In this document: piece by piece, positions 47,901-56,462 of the stretch
Layout of the letters: each line of letters starts with the position of its first letter
Position numbering within the stretch: position 1 is the first letter of the stretch
NCBI RefSeq assembly: GCF_900406815.1
Contig: NZ_OVCN01000003.1
Coordinates: 124,001-188,000, forward strand
Length of the DNA stretch: 64,000 nt
DNA from: Acinetobacter haemolyticus
Lineage (GTDB): Bacteria; Pseudomonadota; Gammaproteobacteria; Pseudomonadales; Moraxellaceae
Reading direction: 5' to 3'
Translations under genes and position numbers: made by a program
Notes under the pieces: model-generated
The model's input: only the letters and a program-made list of their open reading frames with translations
The model's database searches: none
What the model was told of the DNA's origin: nothing

Positions 47901-49621
47901 TCAATCGCTTTGGCTTGAGCATCGCTAGATTCATAGCGAATATTTTGCCCACGTCCTGTACGATCGGTATAACGTGTAAGTTGATGGAAATGGTTGTATT
48001 CATAGTTTCGGACATGACCATTTTGATCAATGGCTTCAATTAAATTGCCTTGTGTATCATATTGATAACGCGCTAAAGGCTCAGCCTGTTCATCAACAAA
48101 TACAGCAATAATTTTAACTTGCTCATTAAAAGCAAATTTTAATTGATGTTGGGCATGTTCTAATTGGAAATCAACGCTTTGCAGATAGGCAATTTCATCT
48201 AAAATAAGGTAGCTTAAAACAACCTTTTCTTGTGTATTTTCATTAAATTGTTGAATCAACTGATAAGGCTGACCAGCCGAAAATTGATGGAATTGAAAAG
48301 ACCATTCTCCACTAAAATTTAAAATGAGATCGCTATTTTCAATGGGTTGTACCGTTATACCTTCATACGGTACTTCATAAGTTTCAAATGTAATCGAAGC
48401 TGGAAGTTGATGCTTTCGCCCTTTACTGTCAATAAATAGATAGCCTTGAGCGGTGGGTTGAATCATGTTGGAAAATGGCATCATCCAACGTGCACCAATC
48501 ATGCTGTGATCAAACTCATTCATTTGTGAGTTATATTGACGGATAAAGGAAAAACCAACTTTCGGCAAATAGAAATCTGCATGCTGCACTCGTTCAGCAC
48601 CAATTGAATAGCTAATACTTTGCCCTGTATCTGACCCTTTACCCTCACATGGCGGAGCATTTAAAGCATCGGCTTGTAAACTCACGAACTCTAAAGTATC
48701 TCCTTTGGTATGCCGTTCATATTCCCCTGTTTGATTCATCGGCACACTAGCGCTGCCTTTATTTTGTAACGCTTTTATCGCTTTCAAAGTTTCTTGTATT
48801 AACCATGCCAAAGTATATTTTTGGCTAGCATTCGATTGCTGTTGCAGCGTTTGGCTTAAACTTTTAATCGTTTGAGTTGCTTCTTGCTGCAAACGACTTT
48901 GCATATTCGGCTCAATCTTCGGTGTCAGATTTGCTTGGCTCGGTGTTCCGATGAGATCAATTAATGGCACGGCCCAATTGCTAAATTTAAGCTTGGGGTC
49001 CCGTTTCTCTGCCGAGGCACCTGTTGGAGCTACAACACCTGCATTAATAGCTGCAGTTGGGGTTGCCATACTCTGTAAAATACTTGCACCCAAAGTTGCA
49101 GCTTGGGTCAGTAGTCCACTTAACTTTGCTTGGGTTTCTTTTAAAAATACTTCTAAATCCCCTGCAACCATTGCATTAAGATGTAGGCCCAAACGCTTAA
49201 TATCAGCTTCTTTAATTTTCCCATTTTCAGGGTATAAACATTCTGCCATTAAACCAAACATTGGTCGTAACGCCATACGAGCATGGGCTTCATTATTTGG
49301 TTCAGGAAACAATCCAATTAAATTAGCTCCGAGTAAAGCACCACGCTGCATATCAGCATCGCCAGTCTTCGGTGTTGTTGCATACAAAAGTAAATCTAAG
49401 ACACTGCCTGTCAATGCAAAAATATTAGCAACCGTCGGAACATTCGCATTACTTTTGACTTGTTCTAGTGTGGTGTTACCGCATACTTGTAAATAAAGTT
49501 GAATTTGATTTGCAATCATTTGCAAATCAGTCACATTGGTTACACTCTCTAAATTAAAAACAGCAAGTTCAACAGCGGGTTGTTTTGTAGTTTCTGTCTG
49601 TTGTGTCTTTTCAGTAGCCAT
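44972..49621 (-). CDS. Rhs/YD-repeat effector with L,D-transpeptidase-like C-terminal toxin
   Basis: 1549 residues. Residues 1-~300 are a family-specific N-terminus without an obvious PAAR motif; from ~330 comes the Rhs entry region, then many YD repeats (YDAKGN, YNELGQMTAYTD, YDELGNLVKTIRPDG) forming the toxin-enclosing shell. The Rhs core ends with RYYEPHSARYVSKDPIGLEGGLN and DPMGL at 1396, the autocleavage-type boundary. The last 153 residues (44972-45433) differ in composition and read LPNGKYFLVP, DWYALYGDD, then RSGFRLHPGRLSLGCVTV with His1484 and Cys1492. That is the His/Ser-x-Gly-Cys arrangement of YkuD/DUF2778 L,D-transpeptidase-like domains, as in the Tlde1 effector. Delivered by the upstream vgrG product, most likely to attack peptidoglycan. 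Confidence 0.85.
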   Translation of the reverse strand: MATEKTQQTETTKQPAVELAVFNLESVTNVTDLQMIANQIQLYLQVCGNTTLEQVKSNANVPTVANIFALTGSVLDLLLYATTPKTGDADMQRGALLGANLIGLFPEPNNEAHARMALRPMFGLMAECLYPENGKIKEADIKRLGLHLNAMVAGDLEVFLKETQAKLSGLLTQAATLGASILQSMATPTAAINAGVVAPTGASAEKRDPKLKFSNWAVPLIDLIGTPSQANLTPKIEPNMQSRLQQEATQTIKSLSQTLQQQSNASQKYTLAWLIQETLKAIKALQNKGSASVPMNQTGEYERHTKGDTLEFVSLQADALNAPPCEGKGSDTGQSISYSIGAERVQHADFYLPKVGFSFIRQYNSQMNEFDHSMIGARWMMPFSNMIQPTAQGYLFIDSKGRKHQLPASITFETYEVPYEGITVQPIENSDLILNFSGEWSFQFHQFSAGQPYQLIQQFNENTQEKVVLSYLILDEIAYLQSVDFQLEHAQHQLKFAFNEQVKIIAVFVDEQAEPLARYQYDTQGNLIEAIDQNGHVRNYEYNHFHQLTRYTDRTGRGQNIRYESSDAQAKAIEEWADDGSFHTKLKWHPRLRQVAVYDAYDVPTYYYFDLNGFTYRTRLADGRESWYSRDSQKRITRQIDFEGRETQQEYNDQDQLIKIVQPNGGVIRFAYDEQGNLLETKDPEGNIWKREYDAKGNISKEINPLGHITQYKYNNDNQLIEVIDAKGGVKTIQYNELGQMTAYTDCSGKSSSWEYDEEGSLTAEQTANHKVVQYLYSTQGRDKGQLQSIVYPDGLKEYFEHDEEGRLLKHIDTKGLVTEYHYNKFGLLAQRLDANRHRIAYQWDKQGRIKKLINQNQAEYLFDYNQFGSLVREQAFDGEEKHYSYHDESGRLSEIRQPNILTQFDYYADGQIASKSFTHLNTGKKQTEQFDYNLNNQLSRASNEVSQIDFYRNALGQLVREHQHYKIAGLRPLTAVLRYEYDELGNLVKTIRPDGQEQANLSYGSGHLYAIALNKQDVVSFQRDDLHRETIRLLANGLIQTKHYNDVGLLSSQLIQPEQETQDYLQYQAHRYYHYDQNYLLNQVEDSRLGKLNYQYDPIGRLITTQSAHKTESFSFDPAGNLIDPVSASSTAQIKNNLVRSYQGKHYHYDAQGNVIETKQAGKTLKLTWDNQNRLIRSDHNGQVTDYGYDVFGRRLYKKMVDVLTLFGWDGDLMIWESRKSEQDSYTKHYIYEPNSFVPLLQAGYKGFIQLIETPDYAEYQNKPYSVYKDPVWRNDTRKNRVDLEQITFYHCDQVGTPQTMTNARGECVWEITQDTWGSTLDLKTVNSDNPFEQSNLRFQGQYYDQETGLHYNRYRYYEPHSARYVSKDPIGLEGGLNIMKYVSNPNQLTDPMGLYVVLDFYKDKNIIVARDIEKDTKLIIRDVYTGGQISDAGFTSNGTGLPNGKYFLVPDDRHPDWYALYGDDGWIDDFTIDGKRSGFRLHPGRLSLGCVTVKSTENNEQWNKLNEMISTTKTQQKYVWKGGRSDTWMNFGWKRKEVTNWGELNVK

Positions 49622-49691
49622 TAATATAAAACCTTTAATTCATTCAATTACATCATTATGTTTTAATTCACTTCGAGCTTTTTTATCCCAT

Positions 49692-52600
49692 CTACTTTTT
49701 CGATCTAGAGAAGGTGTCGACCATACCTTGTTTAATCGGAGAGTCTACTTTTGTGAATTGAGATAACTTTGCGGTTGCTTGATCAGTGAAAAAATCTTTG
49801 CCTTGCTCTTTGAGCATTTCAAGAGATTGATTTGGATTTATTGCCATTTGACCAAGACTTTTCATTTGATTGACGGATAGATTGAGATTAAGTTGTTTGG
49901 AGACTGTATTGAGCGCGCTATTTGTAACCTGATCTTTAATCTGTCCTACTGTTTGTCCAACTAAGTTATTTAAAGTATTTTTACCTAAGTCTTTAAAGTT
50001 ATTTTTGTCCATCGAAAGAAGGTTACTTTTCAATTGGGACATTGCATTTTGCCCCAATGAACCCAAAGCATTTTGCATCATTGCAGCAACGCCTGAAACA
50101 GGTTCAGCCCACGTATAATCACGGCTAAAATCACTACTTTGTAGCCATGCACTCGTGTCATCTTTCTCAAAAACAACTTTTGCTGGACCAGGTGCAATAC
50201 CTGTCACCTGAGCAAAACCATTTGCATTGAGTTTGCCTGTAATTTGCTTGCCGAGCGAATCAACTACTTTATAACTATTCTGCTTAAAGAAGTTTTCGCC
50301 ACCATAGCTTCGTAATAACTCCAAAGCCCCTTGCATTGGTTTAGCTTTTGGTAATTGAGGGACATTGGCACTTACACTTGCCCCACTCTTAAACAAATGC
50401 TGCCCCGCCTTTACCTCAAACTTTCCACCTGTCGTTGGGAAAATCCCTGAACCATTCAATTTGAGCTGCGAACTCTCAGCGGTAAATACAATTTCTTTTG
50501 GGCTAGTGATATAAATCGTATCTTCTGTGGAAATAATCTGGATGTCTTTACGAGCAATAAAATCAGCGCCATCTCCTTGTGCCTGTATCTCAACCTTGCC
50601 TTTGCCTGCAACTTGTTTAATTCCATTTTGCGCTGCAAATAAACTGATCTTTTGACTGGCTTGGGCAATCAGGTTCTTTTGCGTGGTCAGGTTAATACTG
50701 TCCCCTGCAAATTGGTTCAGTTGTCCATCCGCGGATAGATTAATATCTTCTGAGGTGCTAAGCCCAATCCCATTCGGTGAGCTGAGTAGTAATAAGGCTT
50801 TGTTGAATTTGGCTATATCTTGCTGAATTTCTTCTGCAAAGCTTTTGAGTTGTTCTAAGGCTTCGAGTTCATCCGTTTGTTGGTTCTTTGCCACTTCACT
50901 CAGGGCTTTGGCACTGTTTTGGTTGCCTTCGAGTTGTTGTTTGGCTGTTTGCGCTTCAAGGTGTTCGCCTTCGGCTTGCGCTTGTGCATGGGTGGTGATG
51001 AGTAAGCCTTCGCCTGCTCGGATCGCGCCCCATTGGTCTGTGCGTAGTTCAAAGCCTTCGCCTCGGTCTTCGCTTTCTGCTTGAGCTTTGGGATGACTCA
51101 GTTTACCGAGATTGAGTTGGCTGGCTGCATGGCTACTTTGCAGTTGAGCGCTGATCTGTCCGGTGGTGTCATCAAAGCGTAGTTGGTTGTAGCCATTGCC
51201 TTGATATTCTTTGGATTTGATCCCTGCCAGTTTTTTGGTGTCAGGCAGTTGTCCTTGGTCATCGAATTTAGTTGGGCTGCGGTGTGCTTCGTGGAGTCGT
51301 CCTGTGACAAAGGGACGGTCGATGTTGCCATCAAAGAAGTCGATGACCACGATTTCACTAATGCGTGGTAGGAAGCGTGCGCCATAGCCTTCGCCTGCCC
51401 AAGGAGTGAGTACATCCACCCATGCTGAGTCGGTATCGTTGTTGTTGCTGCCTGCGCCACCATCATGACTATGGTCATCATTTCGGGTAAATAGGAAGCG
51501 AACTTTGATGCGCCCCCATTCATCGACATGAATTTCTTCGCTTTCAGATCCCACTACTCTTGCACGTTGTGGGTGAGCAGTTGGACGGTGTTGCAGTGGA
51601 TGGTATTCGGGTACAGTTTTGATGTTACGGCGTTGTAGCGTCAGTTGGTTGGCTTGGCGTTCTTCTGAATTTGCGCTATTCGTGTTTTGGTGATCTTGCC
51701 ATTGGCTTTGTGTGATCAAACTTTGGATTTGTTGGTTTAAATCTTTAGGGAGGTTGTTTTGATTAAACCAATCCTTCTTTGTGATTAAGAACTCCTGATC
51801 AGATCCTTTGTGTTGGTCGATCTCTGGGTGTTCGTTGAGTTTAAACCAGTAGCCCACTTGGGTGTCTCGCACGGTAGTATTGGCGATAAATTGTTTGGCT
51901 TGGGCATCATGGTAGTGGCTGAGGTGTTGGTTCAGTTTTTCGATTTGGGTGTTGCCTGAAGCGGTTGCACCATCTTCACCGTTGAGGTCTTGCATCCATG
52001 CTGGAGTGAAGTGCCATGCGTCTTCGAGTCCTAAGCTGGCGTTGTCGTGTTGTTGGCTATGTTGGTGTTTGCTTTGGACGCTACCTGCCCCATCTTCTTG
52101 TTCTAGGGCATCGGCTTGCCAGCGTTGGATATGGACTGCGGTCGGTTGTAACGAACGTTCTGCAATGAGGCTGGTCATGCTGTCGTATTGTTCGGTGGCA
52201 CTGCTGCGGTGGTAGCGTATTGTTCTTCGATTTAAGGCTTGGTATTGGCTGTTGTCATCGATCAAGCGGAGTTTTTGGGCTTGGATTGGACTGGTGCTGT
52301 TGGCAACGTTCAGTTGGGTTTCGTCAATCAGCCAGTTAATGCCTTCACTTCTGAGTAAGCGGGTAATGAAGTCGTAGTCGCTTTCATTGGCTTGCATCAC
52401 AAAGGGACGGATGTCGTAGTCTTGTTTGATCCCACCCAGGTCGAGTGTAAGACTCGATGCAAATAGCGGGCTGCGTTGTTGCCATTCTTTGAATAAGGTT
52501 TGTACGATGTCGAGTACATTTTTATTCATAAACACGCGGCTGTTTCGGCGTTTATGCCACAGCGCAGTTGCATCTTGTAGTTTGAGTTTATACAGCGTGA

Positions 52601-52904
52601 GGCTACCGTCAGATTGTCCTTGTACGGCTTCTGTGATAATCCCTGTGGTTCTAAATAGTGTGCCTGTATCGGTGACTTGGTCTATCGCTGCCTGACAGCC
52701 GATGAATTGTTTTAATGGGATGTGGGCGTTAGTGGATAGGCAGATCAGTTCTGCAGTCATGCCCTGATTAATGGCATGCTGACCTTGAATTTTTTGGAGG
52801 AAGACTTGTTGATTTAAGCTCGGATTGGCAAATTGTATGTGGATCGCACGTTTTTGTGCGGTTAAGCCGAGTTGTTCTAATGCAGCAAAGATAGTCTTGA
52901 ACAT
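49692..52904 (-). CDS. vgrG: type VI secretion tip protein VgrG with C-terminal extension
   Basis: 1070 residues. Phage gp27-like region first (ELICLSTNAHIPLKQFIGCQAAID, FVMQANESDYDFITRLLRSEGINW), then the gp5-like OB domain (ESEEIHVDEWGRIKVRF, WVDVLTPWAGEGYGARFLPRISEIVVIDFFDGN) and a DUF2345 beta-helix (LSSPNGIGLSTSEDINLSADGQ). After ~860 comes a small beta domain (GENFFKQNSYKVVDSLGKQITGKLNANGFA) and ~130 helical Gln/Asn/Leu-rich residues. That tail probably docks the Rhs effector, which starts 70 bases downstream. No core secretion genes are in the window. Confidence 0.93.
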   Translation of the reverse strand: MFKTIFAALEQLGLTAQKRAIHIQFANPSLNQQVFLQKIQGQHAINQGMTAELICLSTNAHIPLKQFIGCQAAIDQVTDTGTLFRTTGIITEAVQGQSDGSLTLYKLKLQDATALWHKRRNSRVFMNKNVLDIVQTLFKEWQQRSPLFASSLTLDLGGIKQDYDIRPFVMQANESDYDFITRLLRSEGINWLIDETQLNVANSTSPIQAQKLRLIDDNSQYQALNRRTIRYHRSSATEQYDSMTSLIAERSLQPTAVHIQRWQADALEQEDGAGSVQSKHQHSQQHDNASLGLEDAWHFTPAWMQDLNGEDGATASGNTQIEKLNQHLSHYHDAQAKQFIANTTVRDTQVGYWFKLNEHPEIDQHKGSDQEFLITKKDWFNQNNLPKDLNQQIQSLITQSQWQDHQNTNSANSEERQANQLTLQRRNIKTVPEYHPLQHRPTAHPQRARVVGSESEEIHVDEWGRIKVRFLFTRNDDHSHDGGAGSNNNDTDSAWVDVLTPWAGEGYGARFLPRISEIVVIDFFDGNIDRPFVTGRLHEAHRSPTKFDDQGQLPDTKKLAGIKSKEYQGNGYNQLRFDDTTGQISAQLQSSHAASQLNLGKLSHPKAQAESEDRGEGFELRTDQWGAIRAGEGLLITTHAQAQAEGEHLEAQTAKQQLEGNQNSAKALSEVAKNQQTDELEALEQLKSFAEEIQQDIAKFNKALLLLSSPNGIGLSTSEDINLSADGQLNQFAGDSINLTTQKNLIAQASQKISLFAAQNGIKQVAGKGKVEIQAQGDGADFIARKDIQIISTEDTIYITSPKEIVFTAESSQLKLNGSGIFPTTGGKFEVKAGQHLFKSGASVSANVPQLPKAKPMQGALELLRSYGGENFFKQNSYKVVDSLGKQITGKLNANGFAQVTGIAPGPAKVVFEKDDTSAWLQSSDFSRDYTWAEPVSGVAAMMQNALGSLGQNAMSQLKSNLLSMDKNNFKDLGKNTLNNLVGQTVGQIKDQVTNSALNTVSKQLNLNLSVNQMKSLGQMAINPNQSLEMLKEQGKDFFTDQATAKLSQFTKVDSPIKQGMVDTFSRSKK

Positions 52905-53214
52905 CGCTTCTTATTGAGTTTTTTTAAACGTGAGGGCATTTTACAGGAAAATTCAATCAGATGTTCAGACCGTCCCGTCTATTTGTGACAATTTTTGTCA
53001 TTTTATAACTTTCACTCTAAGTCTTTGCATATCGTTGTTCATCATTCTTAAAAAAACAAATGGCTTTACCGAATTGATTTAACCCTCCTGATAGAACACA
53101 GAAAGATTGCAATTTAATGAAAAATATCATTTAAAATAACAATAAAAATCATGTAGATATTCTTTTAAAACCTAACTATTCTTAAATAAATTCTTAAAAG
53201 TGATGTACCCGAAA

Positions 53215-53448
53215 ATGAGTGATCTAAACCTTCTAAAGGAATTAAACCAGATAATTGATGCACACATTGAAAAACACAATCAGAAACCAGCACGGATCAT
53301 TTTGGGCTATAAGTCCTACTCTACATTAATGAACGATAAAACTTTTGCAAATGAGGTTACTGATTCAGCACTCAACCCACATAAGCGCAAGTATAGAAAA
53401 ATCAAGATTAAAGTTACCAAAGATGATCATCAGCTAGAACTTGAATAA
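53215..53448 (+). CDS. 77-residue hypothetical protein, copy 1
   Basis: 77 residues from the ATG at 53215. An upstream GTG/ATG in frame is rejected because the second copy at 61665 has a frame-breaking length difference in the same place. The C-terminal half is basic (PHKRKYRKIKIKVTKDDHQLELE) and the middle reads ARIILGYKSYSTLM. It is about two thirds identical to the copy at 61665. I do not recognise a domain. A 21-base block upstream (53185-53205) is identical in both copies. Confidence 0.72.
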   Translation: MSDLNLLKELNQIIDAHIEKHNQKPARIILGYKSYSTLMNDKTFANEVTDSALNPHKRKYRKIKIKVTKDDHQLELE

Positions 53449-53601
53449 GTTAAACAACATTGCACCATCCATTAAAATACTTACTATGTAGCGACCTGAC
53501 TTCAAAAATATTTTTCATCGCCCTCTTTATATAGCTAGCACCTAAACCTAGCTACTCACGCTATTGAATAGAAATTCTCATCGAACGCGTGAATCTGGTT
53601 T

Positions 53602-53620
53602 GTAAATTACAATCATTCTC
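53602..53620. promoter_or_regulatory. candidate Fur box upstream of the TonB-dependent receptor
   Basis: GTAAATTACAATCATTCTC matches 14 of 19 positions of the consensus Fur box and keeps the AATCATT half intact. It lies 43 bases before the receptor start, so iron control is likely. Confidence 0.6.
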
Positions 53621-53663
53621 AAATATAATTCGGCCAACTTAAAATTACTCTCAGGGCGAGATA

Positions 53664-55916
53664 ATGGGCAATAAGACAAAAAGTTATGGTTTTTTTAATG
53701 GAAAGTCTGAAATAAATAACTTCCTCCCACTTCTTTCACTTAGTGGATTTATTTTTATTTCAAATACAGCTTTTGCAGCTTCGCCTTCTGAAACAACAGA
53801 AGTTGAAAAAAAATCTGAAACCCTCCCTACTATTACCATTACTGCTTCACGTGCAGATGAGCTTTCTTCCTCTGCTAAACAAGTGACTAAGCTGGATGAG
53901 CAGCAAATTGATCTTTTAAAAAATGCATCTTCTGGCAATATTGCGACTGTCCTCGCAAAAGCTGTCCCAGGCTTATCAGATTCAAGCCGCACCATTACTG
54001 ATTATGGTCAAACTTTACGTGGTCGTAATGCGCTTATTTTAGTAGATGGCGTTCCCATGAATTTAACTCGAGATACCTCTAGAGGTCTATCGTCAATCGA
54101 TCCTGAAAGTATTAGCAGTATAGAAGTCATCCGCGGTAGTAATGCAATTTATGGTAGCGGTGCTGCTGGTGGAACGATTTCAATTACAACAAAAGCTGCT
54201 GGAGGTGAACCTACGGCTAAAACGGTTATTGGCTTGCAAAATCCTTTGACAAAGTTTCGTTCTGATGCATTAAGTGGAAATATTCATCAATACTTTTCGG
54301 GCAGTTTAAATAATTTCGACTACGCTTTAGACTTTGGTTATCAACGTATTGGTAGTCCTTACGATGCACGGGGCAAACGTGTTGCGCCTGAACCAAGTCA
54401 GGGCGATTTATTCGATGCTGATGCATATAGCATAGGCGGTAAGCTGGGTTATCATATTGATGACAATCAATATCTACAATTTGCAGCAAATTATTATAAT
54501 GCTGAGCAAGACTCTGATTATGCATCTGACACAAGTGTGAAGAATGCCCCTGCCGGAACTGTACCAGCGAAAGCCATTAAAGGCTTAAAGCTAAAAGATC
54601 AAACTAAAAATGAAAACCAAATATACAATTTGACTTATAACCATAAAGATTTTTTTGGCAATAAGGTTGATACTCAAATTTATTACCGCGACTTCTTCAC
54701 TCGTTTTTCACCCTTTGACGCTCGTGTTGCTCCAGACAAGGTCAGCCCACGCGGTGGGCAAGTTGATCAAATCTATCAAGAAAATAATGTACTGGGTAGC
54801 CGTTTAACTGTGACGACACCACTCGAATTTTTAGGTGATACATCATTGGTTTGGGGTAGTGACTTTAGCCGTGAAAAAAGCGAAATGCCTTTAGATATTT
54901 TCGATCCTGACATTTATGATCGATCTGGAGGTTTAGAGTTTGTAAAAATTGGCAAACTTATTTATTTACCTAAACTCACCACACAAAGTGTTGGTGGCTT
55001 TGTACAATTAAAACACCGATTTAATGACCAATGGTCAGCTGAAGCTGGTACGCGTTATGAAGATAGCTATGCGAAAATTGATAGCTTTGTGCCATTATCA
55101 CAATTAGGTAAATCTAACCCTTACACCGTTCCAGGCGGAAAAGTGAAAGCTGATGCATGGTTATATAATGCTAATATGACCTTCTCTCCAAACGATCAAC
55201 ACTCAATTTATGCATCGTTTAACCAAGGTTTTCAATTGCCTGATGTCGGTGTAGTCATCCGGAACGCTGGTGAAGGCTTTAATCTTGGCTCATCATTTTT
55301 AGAACCAGTAAAAGTTGATAACTATGAGTTGGGCTGGAAAGGAAATTTCAATAACTTCTCTTCAAGTTTAGCTGTATTCCACTCCACTTCTGACCTTGGT
55401 GCTGTGCAGCCAGTAAGTAATAGTTTGGATATGATTAGAACTAAAGAGAAAGTAACGGGTGTTGAAGCAACTGTAGATTATCTTGACGATGCAAGTATTT
55501 GGGGAACTGGCGGTAGTCTCACATGGATGAATGGTCGTGAAAAACCTCAAGGCAGTGATAAAGACCGCGATATGACTGGTTTCCGCATCCCACCATTAAA
55601 ATTAACAGCTTACATTTCTTATAGCCCAACTGAAACTTGGACAAACCGTCTACAAGCAACTTACTTCGGTTCAGAGGATTATCGTCTAGAGGGCAAGAAT
55701 AGTTTTGGTCGCTATGATGTGAAATCTTATACCACTGCCGATTTATTGAGTAGTTTTGCACTCAATAAAAAGGATACGATGACGATTGGTTTAGAGAATA
55801 TGTTTAACCGCAAGTACTATCCGCTCTACAGCCAATTATTAAGATCTGGCAATAATACAAGTCACTTAGTCGCGAATGGTGTAACACTGAAGGTAACCTA
55901 TAGCCATAAGTGGTAA
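53664..55916 (+). CDS. TonB-dependent outer membrane receptor
   Basis: 750 residues. A long signal region ends near ISNTAFA (about residue 39). A TonB box-like segment (LPTITITASR) and the plug domain follow: LAKAVPGLSDSS, LRGRNALILVDGVPMN, SSIDPESISSIEVIRGSNAIYGSGAAGGTISITTK. The rest is a 22-strand barrel ending NMFNRKYYP and a terminal aromatic strand (YSHKW). The candidate Fur box suggests a ferric-siderophore receptor; the ligand cannot be told. No siderophore biosynthesis genes are near. Confidence 0.92.
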   Translation: MGNKTKSYGFFNGKSEINNFLPLLSLSGFIFISNTAFAASPSETTEVEKKSETLPTITITASRADELSSSAKQVTKLDEQQIDLLKNASSGNIATVLAKAVPGLSDSSRTITDYGQTLRGRNALILVDGVPMNLTRDTSRGLSSIDPESISSIEVIRGSNAIYGSGAAGGTISITTKAAGGEPTAKTVIGLQNPLTKFRSDALSGNIHQYFSGSLNNFDYALDFGYQRIGSPYDARGKRVAPEPSQGDLFDADAYSIGGKLGYHIDDNQYLQFAANYYNAEQDSDYASDTSVKNAPAGTVPAKAIKGLKLKDQTKNENQIYNLTYNHKDFFGNKVDTQIYYRDFFTRFSPFDARVAPDKVSPRGGQVDQIYQENNVLGSRLTVTTPLEFLGDTSLVWGSDFSREKSEMPLDIFDPDIYDRSGGLEFVKIGKLIYLPKLTTQSVGGFVQLKHRFNDQWSAEAGTRYEDSYAKIDSFVPLSQLGKSNPYTVPGGKVKADAWLYNANMTFSPNDQHSIYASFNQGFQLPDVGVVIRNAGEGFNLGSSFLEPVKVDNYELGWKGNFNNFSSSLAVFHSTSDLGAVQPVSNSLDMIRTKEKVTGVEATVDYLDDASIWGTGGSLTWMNGREKPQGSDKDRDMTGFRIPPLKLTAYISYSPTETWTNRLQATYFGSEDYRLEGKNSFGRYDVKSYTTADLLSSFALNKKDTMTIGLENMFNRKYYPLYSQLLRSGNNTSHLVANGVTLKVTYSHKW

Positions 55917-56011
55917 TCAGAAATTGCGTTATATCAGACATAACCCAACTACTATTTCACATCGTTTTATCTCAAATTCATTATTGAGATGATCAAAACC
56001 ATTTTAAACCG

Positions 56012-56038
56012 CACCATTACTTGCAAAAAGTCATGGTG
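56012..56038 (+). terminator. stem-loop after the TonB-dependent receptor gene
   Basis: GCACCAT and ATGGTGC form a 7-pair stem. About 40 bases before it, ATCTCAA/TTGAGAT can form another. No good T tract follows either. The rest of 55917-56247 has no gene I can see. Confidence 0.35.
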
Positions 56039-56247
56039 CCCCCTATTCATCACTTAGTTCATTAGTCGACCACTATAACTATTTAAAATTTCTATGAAAT
56101 TAATTACTTATTCGCAATTATAAAATTTAGAATACAAATCACATTTTGAGCTTTCAAATTAATTATTACAATTTCTGCCATTTGATTCTTATTTTTCTAG
56201 CCCAAAACTTTATAGGTGATAAGTTGAGGGGTAAAAGCACAGATAAA

Positions 56248-56279
56248 AAATAAGCCCTTGTAAAAACAAGGGCTTATTT
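56248..56279 (-). terminator. terminator of tRNA-Ser
   Basis: AAATAAGCCCTTGT and ACAAGGGCTTATTT form a perfect 14-pair stem with a 4-base loop, 7 bases beyond the tRNA 3' end on the minus strand, with T-rich sequence following. Confidence 0.9.
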
Positions 56280-56286
56280 AGATATT

Positions 56287-56376
56287 TGGCGGAAGCGGTG
56301 AGATTCGAACTCACGGAGGACTCACACCCTCGTCGGTTTTCAAGACCGGTGCATTAAACCGCTCTGCCACGCTTCC
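56287..56376 (-). tRNA. tRNA-Ser (anticodon TGA)
   Basis: 90 bases on the minus strand starting GGAAGCGTGGCAGAG and ending with encoded CCA. The anticodon loop CTTGAAA (anticodon complement at 56340-56342) sits in a CCGGT/ACCG-type stem; GTTCGAATC marks the T arm. The long variable arm of class II serine tRNAs is present. Confidence 0.97.
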
Positions 56377-56462
56377 ATGTGCGTAAGAATACAAAGCTTG
56401 TTTCCTTTATTCAAGAAAAATTTAACTGCAATATATTCAAATGCATAATGTTTCATCAATTA

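Noticed and set aside
48951..49496. 181-residue plus-strand frame opposite the Rhs N-terminus
   Set aside because: Shadow of the Rhs gene on the other strand; no start signal and no plausible domain.
44972..49621. Rhs gene as an insertion sequence or transposon
   Set aside because: The repeats are YD peptide repeats of an Rhs protein; no transposase or terminal repeats flank it.
51098..51529. 143-residue minus-strand frame within vgrG
   Set aside because: Out-of-frame reading of the conserved VgrG OB domain, Met- and Ser-rich by chance.
56287..56376. tRNA-Ser as attachment site of an integrated element
   Set aside because: No integrase and no repeated tRNA 3' end found on either side within the window.
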